From: Sphingobium cupriresistens
GTDB taxonomy: Bacteria > Pseudomonadota > Alphaproteobacteria > Sphingomonadales > Sphingomonadaceae
DNA length: 64,000 bases
Reading direction: 5' to 3'
Assembly: GCF_004152865.1 (NCBI RefSeq)
Contig: NZ_SEOO01000004.1
Coordinates: forward strand, 1 to 64,000
Shown here piece after piece: positions 52,498 to 61,372 of this stretch. The translations under genes were made by a program, and so were the position numbers. Position 1 is the stretch's first letter. Every line of letters starts with the position of its first letter. Under the pieces are notes generated by a model. That model ran no database searches, was not told where the DNA came from, and saw only the letters and a program-made list of their open reading frames with translations.

Positions 52498-53279
52498 TGT
52501 CCGCCCTCCACTTCGCGGGGGGGCGCCAGCATGATCGGCGACATCGCGCTTCCGATCATGGCGGCCGCGTCGCGCACCAACTGGCTGCACGCCTCCACCG
52601 TCGCCCGGTTCGCCGCGCCATCGACGAAGGGCATGGTCAGCGCCGCGCGCGCGACCCCGCCGGCCAGGATCGGCGCGGACAGGTCGGTTATGCCGGTCAG
52701 CATCGGGCTGGGCGCGATCGCGCCGCCATTGGCCACCGCCGCGTCCAGCCGTTCGGCCAGTTCGGCCTCATTCAGCGTTTCGCCGGTGGCGCGGATATCG
52801 TCCAGCATCGCCGCCCGCGCTTCGGGCGGCTGGAAGGCGAGCAGGATGCGCCCGGAATTGGAGCGATGCAGCGGCCGGCGATAACCCACGCGCACGGCAA
52901 AGCCCGACAGGCCCGGCGCTTCGATCGCGATGATGACGACCATCTCCGCACCCGACGCGACCGCGAGATGACAGCTCTGCCCGGCCCGGCGCGCCAGATC
53001 CTGCATCACCGGCAGGGCGGTGGAGGCCAGGTCGCGGATCGGCGGCTGGCTCATGCCCAGCGCGAACAGCCGGTTGGTCAGGCGATAGCCTTCCTCGGCG
53101 CGGGCGATATAGCCATGCTCTTCCAACACCTGCAACATACGGAAAATCTCGCTCACCGACCGGCCAAGCGCGATGGATATGTCAGACATTATGAGCGGGT
53201 CGCTGGCGGCGGCCAGAAGCTCCAATATTTCCAGGCCTTTTGTGAGCGCGGGCGCCTGATAGCGCGTCTTGCCTGTCAT
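52494..53279 (-). CDS. IclR-family regulator of the saccharide operon
   Basis: A 261-residue IclR protein: N-terminal winged HTH (ALTKGLEILELLAAASDPLIMSDISIALGRSVSEIFRMLQVLEEHGYI) and C-terminal effector domain (RLTNRLFALGM, HLAVASGAEMVVIIAIEAPGL, SNSGRILLAFQPPE). The ATG at 53279 has GGAG 5 nt upstream; 53318 is a less likely in-frame start. First gene of a tight minus-strand run (iclR, esterase, SGNH, GH29, GH31, GH1), so it is probably autoregulated. It faces the receptor gene across 252 bp that contain the palindrome at 53366. Confidence 0.88.
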   Translation of the reverse strand: MTGKTRYQAPALTKGLEILELLAAASDPLIMSDISIALGRSVSEIFRMLQVLEEHGYIARAEEGYRLTNRLFALGMSQPPIRDLASTALPVMQDLARRAGQSCHLAVASGAEMVVIIAIEAPGLSGFAVRVGYRRPLHRSNSGRILLAFQPPEARAAMLDDIRATGETLNEAELAERLDAAVANGGAIAPSPMLTGITDLSAPILAGGVARAALTMPFVDGAANRATVEACSQLVRDAAAMIGSAMSPIMLAPPREVEGGQ

Positions 53280-53365
53280 GCGGCTCCATTTCCCCTCTCC
53301 AAATCGATGATGTTTCACCTATAGGACCATCCTCGCCGGTTCGAACCTCCTACACATTATCCACA

Positions 53366-53386
53366 TATAAAATCAATTTTTATATT
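53366..53386. promoter_or_regulatory. A/T-rich inverted repeat in the iclR-receptor intergenic region
   Basis: ATATAAAA (53366-53373) and TTTTATAT (53379-53386) are a perfect 8-bp inverted repeat with a 5-nt spacer (TCAAT), in a strikingly A/T-rich island between divergent iclR and receptor genes. IclR proteins bind short inverted repeats of this kind, so it is a candidate operator. Confidence 0.5.
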
Positions 53387-53423
53387 TCATAATTTAAAAT
53401 GTGGGAGTAATGGAAGCTCGTCT

Positions 53424-53437
53424 TGTTACCGCTCCCA
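53424..53437. promoter_or_regulatory. LacI-family-like operator, TGTTACCGCTCCCA
   Basis: A 14-bp imperfect palindrome 94 bp before the receptor ATG, sharing TGnTAnCGCTnCCA with the site in front of the GH2 gene at 42473. Together they suggest one trans-acting regulator for both. Confidence 0.45.
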
Positions 53438-53531
53438 AAGTGGGCGAGGCGCATAAGGGAAGGTTTTCGGCGGCCGAAGTGGTCGCGAATCGAACGCTCC
53501 GATCGGGGCGTCAGGGAGAGGAAGGGGTTTC

Positions 53532-54037
53532 ATGACCAAGATCACGCCTATGCCGCGTCGCGCCGCGTTGCTGGCCGGCATTTCGATCGCCAGCATCGCG
53601 CTGGGGACCAACGTCCATGCGCAGGAAGCCACGCCGCCGCAGCCCGCCGCGACCGATGGCGACATCGTCGTCACCGGCGTCCGCGCCAGCCTGTCGAGCG
53701 CCCAGGCGATCAAGCGCAACAGCGACGTCATCGTCGATTCGATCGTCGCCGAAGACATCGGCAAGCTGCCCGACCGCAACGTCGCCGAAGCGTTGCAGCG
53801 CATTCCCGGCATTCAGGTCCAGCGCCGCTTTGGCGAAGGCAGCTCGGTCGCAATCCGCGGCCTGACCCAGGTCCGCACCGAACTGAACGGTCGCGACATC
53901 TTCACCGCCAGCGGCGCCAACCAGCTTAATCTGGAGGATATTCCGTCAGAACTGCTGGCTGGCATCGACGTCTACAAGAATCCGTCGGCCGACCTGATCG
54001 AAGATCAGTTGTCAGGCACGATCAATTTCCGCACCCG
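53532..54037 (+). pseudogene. carbohydrate-type TonB-dependent receptor, N-terminal piece (split by transposon)
   Basis: Codons 1-168 of a TBDR. Signal peptide (RRAALLAGISIASIALGTNVHAQ), then the plug: DGDIVVTGVRASLSSAQAIKRNSDVIVDSIVAEDIGKLPDRNVAEALQRIPGIQV-type sequence, RGLTQVRTELNGRDIF and SADLIEDQLSGTINFRTR. This plug is characteristic of sphingomonad/xanthomonad sugar receptors. Coding is interrupted at the duplicated ACCCG (54033-54037); translation would continue into the transposon and stop at 54143 (203 residues). The rest of the gene is at 57869-60056 in the matching frame. Confidence 0.9.
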
Positions 54038-54092
54038 GGCGTCACCTCAAGGTTTGTGCGCCAGACAACGATTTGGTGGACATGATGAGAAC
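54038..54092 (+). repeat. Tn3-type left inverted repeat (IRL)
   Basis: First 55 bases of the element. The outer 39 bases are identical to the inverted right end; then one mismatch (T/C), six matches, one mismatch (G/A) and eight more matches up to GAGAAC. Longer than the usual 38-bp Tn3 repeat. Confidence 0.9.
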
Positions 54093-54099
54093 ATTAACG

Positions 54100-54660
54100 T
54101 CATGCGGCCGCGCGGAGATACTGATATAGGGTTTCGCGGCTGATCCCCAGGTCGCGGGCGATGACGGCCTTGCGCTCGCCGGCAGCGACACGGCGATGCA
54201 ACTCGGCCAGCTTTTCATCGGACAGGGACCGTTTCCGCCCACGATAAGCGCCGCGTTGCCTGGCGATCGCAATGCCTTCACGCTGCCGCTCCCGGATCAA
54301 GGCGCGCTCGAACTCGGCGAAAGCACCCATGACGGAGAGCATCAGATTGGCCATGGGGGAATCCTCGCCCGAGAAGGTCAGGCTTTCCTTCACGAACTCG
54401 ATCCGGATGCCCCTTTTGGTGAGAGACTGAACGAGCTTGCGCAGATCGTCGAGATTGCGGGCCAGTCGATCCATGCTGTGGACCACGACGGTATCGCCCT
54501 CGCGGGCGAATGCGAGCATGGCGTCGAGCTGGGGCCGGTTGACGTCCTTGCCCGAAGCCTTGTCGGTGAAAATCCGGTCGAGCGACTGCCCTTCCAACTG
54601 GCGATCGACATTCTGATCGAATGTGCTCACCCGGACGTAACCGATCCTCTGGCCTTTCAT
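54100..54660 (-). CDS. tnpR: Tn3-family serine resolvase
   Basis: A 186-residue small serine recombinase. Catalytic Ser12 in GYVRVSTFDQN, the GDTVVVHSMDRLARNLDDL block with conserved Arg residues, FSGEDSPMANLMLSVMGAFAEFERALIRERQREGI as the dimer helix, and a C-terminal HTH (RKAVIARDLGISRETLYQYLR). It resolves cointegrates at the res site between tnpR and tnpA. Divergent from tnpA. Confidence 0.95.
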   Translation of the reverse strand: MKGQRIGYVRVSTFDQNVDRQLEGQSLDRIFTDKASGKDVNRPQLDAMLAFAREGDTVVVHSMDRLARNLDDLRKLVQSLTKRGIRIEFVKESLTFSGEDSPMANLMLSVMGAFAEFERALIRERQREGIAIARQRGAYRGRKRSLSDEKLAELHRRVAAGERKAVIARDLGISRETLYQYLRAAA

Positions 54661-54833
54661 CGTCGCCTCCGGCCAATTTGTCAGGTTGAAATCTATGACA
54701 CGGTGCGACAGGCGTCAACAAATGTGTTCATCAACTCTATTCTGACAGAATAGCAACCACCGCCCTGACGTCCGGTTAGGCTATACTCCAGATTGACGCT
54801 AGCCTGTCGCTCTCGACTCGGGATGGGGGCAGG
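54661..54833. other. probable res site and divergent tnpR/tnpA promoters
   Basis: A 173-bp gap between divergent tnpR and tnpA, the usual location of res in Tn3-type elements. It contains several TGTCA/TGACA-type dyads, for example TGTCAGGTTGAAATCTATGACA split around 54678-54699 and TTCTGACAGAA around 54740, consistent with resolvase subsites. Exact subsite limits cannot be fixed by eye. Confidence 0.6.
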
Positions 54834-57803
54834 ATGGCGCGGCGGCGATTATTGACCGGAGAAGAAAGGCGTCGCCTGTTCGATATCCCCCATGATGAAA
54901 CCGCGATCATCGGCCACTATACCCTTGCCGCCGAGGATCTCGAACTGGTCGGCCGCCGCTATCGCCCTGCGAACCGCCTCGGCCTGGCAACGCAGATCGC
55001 GCTTATGCGGCATCCCGGCTTCGGTTTGCAGCCCGACATCGACGTCCCCGATGCGGTCCTTCACTATCTCGCTGCCCAGATCGTCGTCGATGCGGCTGCG
55101 TTCGTCGACTATGGCCAGCGCGCGCAAACGCGCAACGATCATGCCGACATTGCGGCACGGCATCTGGGGATACGTCCTTTTCGGCGAGGGGATATACCGC
55201 TCGCGCTCGATCTCGCAGCAAAAGCTGCGGAGCGGACCGATCGGGGCGAACCTATTGTTCGCGCGCTGATGGAGGGGCTGAAGCAGGAACGCTTCATTCT
55301 TCCATCGGCGGACACGCTCGAACGTGCGGGCCTTGCCGGGAGGGCACGCGCCCGCAAGGCCGCGGCGGCGCTCATCGTCGAAAGCCTGAGCCATGCCGAA
55401 CTGGCACGGATCGACGACCTGATCGTCAACAACAGCGACTTTGGCATGACGCCGCTGGCCTGGCTGCGCAATTACGAGGAAGCGCCCACCACGGCGAACA
55501 TCAACGGGCTGCTGGAACGGTTGCGCTATGTGCGCGGGATCGGCATCGACCCGGCGATCGGCGCGAAAATCCCCGACTTTCGGTTCGCTCAGTTCATGCG
55601 CGAAGGTGGCGCGGCGCCGGCGTTCCTGCTCTCCGACTATAGCCTTAAAAGGCGACGCGCGACGCTGGTCGCGGCAGTCATCGACCTTGATGCCAGGCTC
55701 GCCGATAGCGCGATCCAGATGTTCGACAGGCTTGTCGGGGGCCTGTTCACACGGGCGCGGCGGGGCCGCGAAAGGCGCTATCAGGACAGCATCCGCTCGG
55801 TCGGCGAACTCATGCGGTTGTTCGGCGCGACGATCGCCGCGCTGGGAGAGGCGGTCGAGCATGGCGGCAATCCGCTCGAACTGATCGACGAAGCGGTAGG
55901 CTGGCACAGACTGGTCGCAGCCAAGACGCAGGTCGATGCGCTGGCCGAGCTGGCGGGGGAAGATGCCCTTGTCGCGGCAACGGGCCGCTATGCTACGTTG
56001 CGGCGCTTCAGCCCCGCTTTCCTCGACGCATTCACGTTCAAGGCATCGGGAAGCGGATCGCACCTGGTCAAGGCCATCGATATCATTCGCGATGCCAATG
56101 CGCGCAAGTTGCGCAGTCTGCCCGAGGGCGTTCCGCTCCCATTCGCCAACCGGCAGTGGAAGCGCCTCATCACCGAAGGTGGTCAGATCGATCGCCGGCG
56201 ATACGAGACGGCGGTCATGGCCACGCTGCGCGATCGGTTGCGTGCCGGCGACATATGGGTCGAAGGAACCCGCAATTATCGCCGCTTCGACACCTATCTC
56301 CTGAGCCGGCGCGAGGCCGGCAAGGTGGCCGACAGCCTGCCATTCCAGACCGATGCGGCCGCCTATCTGGAGGAGCGGGCAAGGACGCTCGACTGGCGGC
56401 TGCGCCGTTTCGCCAAGCAGCTCAAGGCGAACAGGCTCGCGGGCGTGGCGCTCGAACGCGACCGGCTCAAGCTGCAACCCATGCCGGCGATCACGCCGCC
56501 CGAGGCGGAGGCCCTCGATCGCAGGCTCGATGCCTTGCTGCCGCGCGTGCGGATCACCGAACTTCTGGTCGAGGTGGCCGAGCGCACCGGATTCCTGAGG
56601 GCGTTCCGCGATCTTCGTTCCGGCAAGGAGCATGACAACCCGCATGCGATCCTTGCCGCCATTCTGGCGGATGGATCGAATCTCGGCCTGGAGCGGATGG
56701 CCAACGCCAGCGACGGGGTGAGCTATGCCCAGCTTGCCTGGACGCACAACTGGTATCTGTCGCCCGAAAATTATCAGGCTGCGCTGGGCATGATCGTAGC
56801 CGCGCACCATGATCTTCCCTTCACCCGCCATTGGGGTGCCGGCACCAGTTCATCCTCCGACGGGCAGTTTTTCCGCTCAGGTCGCAGCCGATCGGCGGCG
56901 GCCGACATCAATGCGAAATATGGCAGCGAGCCGGGCCTGAAGATCTACTCCCACCTGTCCGATCATTTTGCCTCGTTCGGATCGCGGATCATGTCGGCCA
57001 CCGCCGGCGAGGCCCCTTATGTGCTGGACGGTCTGATGCTCGGCGCCGGCTCGCTGCCGCTGCATGAGCATTATACCGATACCGGCGGCGCGACGGACCA
57101 TGTCTTTGCCCTTTGCCATCTTCTCGGCTTCCGGTTCGTGCCCCGTCTGCGCGACATCGCCGACCGGAAACTCGGCTCGATCGCCGCACGATCCACTTAC
57201 AAGGGCATCGAAAGCCTTATGGGCCGCACGATCAAGATCTCCGCGATCGAAGCCGATTGGGATGACATCGTCAGGATCGTCGCCTCCATCAAGGAGGGAA
57301 CCGTCGCGCCCTCCGCGATCCTGCGCAAGCTGGCCGCCTACAAGCGCCAGAACAGGCTGGATTTCGCGCTGGCCGAACTCGGCCGCATCGAACGGACGCT
57401 GTTCACGCTCGACTGGCTTGAGCAGCCCGACTTGCGCCGCGCCTGCCAAGCCGGCCTCAATAAAGGCGAAGCACGTCATACCCTCGCCGCCGCGATCTAC
57501 ACTAACCGGCAGGGGCGGTTCACCGACCGTTCGATCGAAAATCAGGAATATCGGGCATCGGGCCTCAATCTGCTGATCGCGGCGATTTCCTACTGGAACA
57601 CCATCTATATGGACAGGGCCGCCCAGCATCTCAAATCATCCGGCGGCACCATCGACGATACGCTTCTTGCCCATCTCTCGCCGATGGGCTGGGCACACAT
57701 CAGCTTGACCGGCGACTATCTGTGGCACCGGGCAAATCGGCTCTCCCCTGGCGAGTTCCGCACCCTCAACGATCCGATGGCCCGCCTCAAACTCGTGGCA
57801 TAG
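54834..57803 (+). CDS. tnpA: Tn3-family transposase
   Basis: A 989-residue Tn3 transposase of normal length (about 950-1000). N-terminal DUF4158-type region (RRRLLTGEERRRLFDIPHDETAIIGHYTLAAEDLELVGRRYRPANRLGLATQIALMRHPG), large DDE domain in the second half (SDGQFFRSGRSRSAAADINAKYGSEPGLKIYSHLSDHFASFG, LMGRTIKISAIEADWDDIVRI, KGEARHTLAAAIYTNRQGRF, YWNTIYMDRAAQHLKSSGG). Intact frame, so the element may still be active. The stop lies 5 bp inside the right inverted repeat. Confidence 0.95.
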   Translation: MARRRLLTGEERRRLFDIPHDETAIIGHYTLAAEDLELVGRRYRPANRLGLATQIALMRHPGFGLQPDIDVPDAVLHYLAAQIVVDAAAFVDYGQRAQTRNDHADIAARHLGIRPFRRGDIPLALDLAAKAAERTDRGEPIVRALMEGLKQERFILPSADTLERAGLAGRARARKAAAALIVESLSHAELARIDDLIVNNSDFGMTPLAWLRNYEEAPTTANINGLLERLRYVRGIGIDPAIGAKIPDFRFAQFMREGGAAPAFLLSDYSLKRRRATLVAAVIDLDARLADSAIQMFDRLVGGLFTRARRGRERRYQDSIRSVGELMRLFGATIAALGEAVEHGGNPLELIDEAVGWHRLVAAKTQVDALAELAGEDALVAATGRYATLRRFSPAFLDAFTFKASGSGSHLVKAIDIIRDANARKLRSLPEGVPLPFANRQWKRLITEGGQIDRRRYETAVMATLRDRLRAGDIWVEGTRNYRRFDTYLLSRREAGKVADSLPFQTDAAAYLEERARTLDWRLRRFAKQLKANRLAGVALERDRLKLQPMPAITPPEAEALDRRLDALLPRVRITELLVEVAERTGFLRAFRDLRSGKEHDNPHAILAAILADGSNLGLERMANASDGVSYAQLAWTHNWYLSPENYQAALGMIVAAHHDLPFTRHWGAGTSSSSDGQFFRSGRSRSAAADINAKYGSEPGLKIYSHLSDHFASFGSRIMSATAGEAPYVLDGLMLGAGSLPLHEHYTDTGGATDHVFALCHLLGFRFVPRLRDIADRKLGSIAARSTYKGIESLMGRTIKISAIEADWDDIVRIVASIKEGTVAPSAILRKLAAYKRQNRLDFALAELGRIERTLFTLDWLEQPDLRRACQAGLNKGEARHTLAAAIYTNRQGRFTDRSIENQEYRASGLNLLIAAISYWNTIYMDRAAQHLKSSGGTIDDTLLAHLSPMGWAHISLTGDYLWHRANRLSPGEFRTLNDPMARLKLVA

Positions 57804-57808
57804 CCGAT

Positions 57809-57863
57809 GTTCTCATTATGTCCGCCAAATCGTTGTCTGGCGCACAAACCTTGAGGTGACGCC
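57809..57863 (-). repeat. Tn3-type right inverted repeat (IRR)
   Basis: Last 55 bases of the element, the inverted match of 54038-54092 with two differences. Immediately followed by the second ACCCG target copy at 57864-57868. Confidence 0.9.
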
Positions 57864-57868
57864 ACCCG

Positions 57869-60056
57869 CAAGGCGTTCGACTTTGACGGTTTCAAGGCTG
57901 CAGCATCCCTGACCCAGAGCCATTTCGATCTGGTCGACCGTTATAAGCCATCGGCCTCGCTCCTGCTCAGCAACCGTTGGGACACGGGCATCGGTGAGAT
58001 CGGCGTCCTCGCCAGCGTCTCCTTCCAGAAGACCGCCTTCCGCCAGGACACCATTTCGACTGAGCCCTTCTATACGCTCGACCCGTCCGTCCCCGGTGAC
58101 GCCGCCGTGCTGGCGACTTTGGGCCGCACTGGTCAGACGACCACGCTGCCCCACGGCACCGGCATCGGCGAAGTCTATGGCGATCGCCGCCGCCTGGGTA
58201 CCGACGTATCGGTCCAGTGGCGCCCCAACGACACGCTGGAATTGACTGCCGAAGTCTTTCGTTCGGATTACAAGTTCCGCTACGACGACTATAGTTTCTT
58301 TGCCTATACATCGAACAGCGCGATCCAGCCTCTGCCAGGGGCGCCGTTCACCTATGCCGACAATGGCGATTTCCAGAGCGGCACCTTCATCAACCTGCCC
58401 GTTGGCAACAACACCAGTGCGGAAACGCGCCGGTCGAAGACGACCGACTATTCGCTGAATCTGAAGTGGAAGCCTACCGCCAATCTGACCGTCACGGCCG
58501 ATGGCCAATATGTGGACGCCAAGACGAAGAATCTGCGTTCGATCTTCGGCCTTAATGGCACCGCCGATACGCTGTACCAGGATATTTCGGGTTCGGTGCC
58601 GGTCGTGAATATCGGTTCGGCCACTGGCCTCGCCAATCCGGCGACTTACAACAGCGCCTTCTATCTCGACAACCTCAACGAATCGACGGCGTCGGACAGA
58701 ACGGCAAGGCTGGACGCGGAATATCGTTTCGACGCGGGCGTCCTCTCGTCGATCAAGGCGGGCATCCGCTTCGCCGACCGCAAGAACCGGACGATCGACA
58801 CCGGCTATCGCTATACCGGCCTGGCAGGGATTCCCAGCCAGTTGGAAAATGTCGATTTGAGTGATTTCTTCCGCGGCGACGCCGACCTGTTCGGCGACAT
58901 CATCGCCTTCAACCGCGGCATCATCCGCAACTATCAGGATACGCTCGACACGCTGGGCATCGCCGGCGCGCCGGCCTATGTCCAGAGCGGCACCAACGAA
59001 CAACGTCAAAAGACCTATACCGGCTATGCCACCGCTTTCTTCAAGACCGATCCTGTCGATGGCAATATCGGTGTGCGCGTGGTCCGCACCAATCTCGACG
59101 TGTCGGGCTTCTATCAGCAGATCGCGATCATCCAGAATCCCGACGGCACCGAAAGCAACGGTCCGGCCGAATTCAACCCGATCAATGCGTCGCGCAGCTA
59201 TACGTCAGTGCTGCCCAGCCTGAACCTGCGCGTCCATCTGGCTGACGCCCTGCAATTGCGCCTAGCGGCAGCGAAGAATATTGCGCGGCCCAGCTTTGGC
59301 CAGTTGAACCCCAGCCTCAACATTACCGAACCCGGTCAGGCGCAACAGGATCAGTTGCACCTGACCAGCGGCGGCAACCCCTATCTCAAGCCGATGAAAT
59401 CGGACAATCTCGACCTGTCTCTGGAATGGTATTTCTCGCGCACGGGATCGCTGACGGCGGCCGGCTTCTACAAGAATATCAAAAACTATATTCAGACCGC
59501 CGTCACGCCCCGCAACGTCACCTTCAACAACGGCAACACCTATGAATATCAGGTCACGTCCTTCAACAATGTCGCCAAAGGCAAGGTGAAGGGCTTCGAA
59601 CTGGCCTATCAACAGTTTTTCGACTTCCTGCCTGGACCGCTCAGTGGCCTGGGTATGCAGGCGAACTTCACTTATGTGGACTCCAAGGCGCCGTCGCCGG
59701 CGACCACCGGCCCTGTCGTCAACGTCCCGCTGGAACTGCTGTCCAAATATAATTATAACCTTGTCGGCATTTACGAGCTCGGCGGATTGTCGGCGCGTGT
59801 CGCCTATAACTGGCGCAGCAAATATGTCGTCACGACGGCGGGTAACGGAACCGGCAATCTGCCGATCTTCAACAAGCCCTTCGGTCAGGTCGATGCATCG
59901 ATCAGCTATAATGTCACGCCGCAATTCGCGCTGACGGTCGATGGCGTGAACCTGACCAACGCACGCCGATCGACCTATTTCGGCATCGACAGCCGTCCGC
60001 GCGATGTCGTCGTCAACGACCGCCGCATCAGCCTGACCGCCCGCATCACCTATTGA
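57869..60056 (+). pseudogene. carbohydrate-type TonB-dependent receptor, C-terminal piece (split by transposon)
   Basis: The remaining 729 codons of the receptor begun at 53532: rest of the plug/barrel transition (KAFDFDGFKAAASLTQSHFD), barrel strands (SVQWRPNDTLELTAEVFRSDYKF, PYLKPMKSDNLDLSLEWYFSRTGSL, FELAYQQFFDFLPG) and a normal C-terminal strand ending RRISLTARITY. There is no internal stop. The frame is in phase with the N-terminal piece across one ACCCG, giving 897 codons if the element were lost. As it stands it has no start or signal peptide and cannot make a receptor. It lies 92 bp before the permease gene. Confidence 0.9.
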
Positions 60057-60148
60057 TGCGCCATGCGGGCGTTTCTACCGTCCCTCCCCTGGCAGACCGG
60101 ACCCATAATGGACTGGTCTGCCTCTTTGGGAAGAGAGAGGATGCACTG

Positions 60149-61372
60149 ATGCACATCCAGCAAGCCGGTATCGAACGGAGCAGCCGTGCGGCGATGGTCC
60201 TGACGACCGGCCTCTTCTTCCTATGGGGGGTGGCGAACAATCTCAACGATGTGCTGATCGCCCATTTCCGGCACGTTTTTTCGCTGTCGGATTTCCAGTC
60301 CGGGTTGGTCCAGTCGGCCTTTTATCTGGGCTATTTCTGCTTCGCCATTCCCGCCGCGCTGGCGGCCGAGCGGCTGGGTTACAAGGCGACGGTGATCCTG
60401 GGCCTGCTGCTGTTCGGCGGCGGCGCGCTGCTGTTCCTGCCAGCCTCTATCCAACTCAGCTACGGCTTTTTCCTCGTCGCCCTGTTCGTGATCGCCAGCG
60501 GCCTCGCCTTTCTGGAGACGGCGGCCAATCCAATGGTCGCGGCGATGGGACCGGCGGAGGGGGCGGCGCAGCGGCTGAACCTGGCGCAGGCGTTCAACCC
60601 ACTGGGGTCGATCGCGGGCGTGGCGCTGGGCGCGACGCTGATCCTTTCCGATGCGCCGCAACAGGGGGTCGCGGGCGCGGCGGCGGTGCAACTGCCCTAT
60701 CTCGGCATCGCGCTGGTGGTGCTGGTCTGGGCCGCGGTGCTGACTTTCACGCGCTTTCCTCGCGCCGCGACGCAGGCCGACGGCAGCGGCGGGTCGGCGC
60801 TGGCGGGCTATGGCGCGCTGCTGCGTCGCCCCCGCTATATGGCCGGGGTGGCCGCGCAATTTTTCTATGTCGGCGCGCAGGTCGGCATCTGGAGCTACCT
60901 GATCCGCTACGCCGAAAGCGTCGTGCCCGGCATCGGCGCGCAAAAGGCGGCCTGGCTGCTCACTTTGTCGCTGGCGCTGTTCATGGTCGGGCGTTTCATC
61001 GGCGCGGCCTTGCTGTCGCGGTCCGATGGCGCGCGACTGATGGCGTTGTTCGCGGGGATCAATATCATCCTGTCGCTGGTGGCAGTCGCGGGCGGCATCG
61101 TCGGCCTTGCCGCCGTGGTGGCGACCAGCTTCTTCATGTCCATCATGTACCCGACCATCTTCGTCCTGTCGTTGCGCGGTCTGGGGCCGCTGACCAAGGC
61201 GGGCGCATCGATGATCGTCATGGCGATCATCGGCGGCGCGGTGCTGACCATGGCGATGGGTCTGTTGTCCGACCTGACCGGCACGATCCGCGCGGCGATG
61301 CTGGTGCCCGCGCTCTGCTTCGCGGTCGTGACGCTCTATGCCCGCGCCGCGTGGCGGGAGGGGGTGGCATGA
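60149..61372 (+). CDS. fucP: FucP-like L-fucose/sugar:H+ symporter
   Basis: A 407-residue MFS permease of the FHS (fucose-galactose-glucose) family. Seen: TTGLFFLWGVANNLNDVLIAHFRHVFSLSDFQSGLVQSAFYLGYFCFAIPAALAAERLGYK, FLETAANPMVAAMGP, RLNLAQAFNPLGSIAGVALG, and the long MYPTIFVLSLRGLGPLTKAGASMIVMAIIGGA block. GAGAGAGG precedes the ATG at 60149; the in-frame start at 60053 has no support. Its stop overlaps the next start by 4 nt. It should import the fucose released by the GH29 enzyme; glucose or galactose import is an alternative. Confidence 0.87.
   Translation: MHIQQAGIERSSRAAMVLTTGLFFLWGVANNLNDVLIAHFRHVFSLSDFQSGLVQSAFYLGYFCFAIPAALAAERLGYKATVILGLLLFGGGALLFLPASIQLSYGFFLVALFVIASGLAFLETAANPMVAAMGPAEGAAQRLNLAQAFNPLGSIAGVALGATLILSDAPQQGVAGAAAVQLPYLGIALVVLVWAAVLTFTRFPRAATQADGSGGSALAGYGALLRRPRYMAGVAAQFFYVGAQVGIWSYLIRYAESVVPGIGAQKAAWLLTLSLALFMVGRFIGAALLSRSDGARLMALFAGINIILSLVAVAGGIVGLAAVVATSFFMSIMYPTIFVLSLRGLGPLTKAGASMIVMAIIGGAVLTMAMGLLSDLTGTIRAAMLVPALCFAVVTLYARAAWREGVA

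Larger units (their letters stand above)
54038..57863. mobile_element. Tn3-family transposon (tnpR-res-tnpA), 3826 bp
   Basis: A complete minimal Tn3-type element. Ends are 55-bp inverted repeats that differ at two positions and begin GGCGTCACCTCAAGG. The 5-bp target sequence ACCCG is duplicated at 54033-54037 and 57864-57868, as expected for Tn3. Content: resolvase on the minus strand, intergenic res region, transposase on the plus strand; no passenger genes. It interrupts a TBDR gene whose two parts join in frame when one ACCCG copy and the element are removed, which means a recent insertion. Confidence 0.93.

Noticed and set aside
54033..54143. Reading the N-terminal receptor piece as a short functional protein of 203 residues
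   Set aside because: The last 35 codons are transposon end sequence and the plug is incomplete; it is simply the broken gene running into the element.
60223..61368. Extending the AKR-SAF fusion N-terminally to an 801-codon frame
   Set aside because: The upstream part is the wrong frame of fucP. The real start is the ATG overlapping the fucP stop at 61369.
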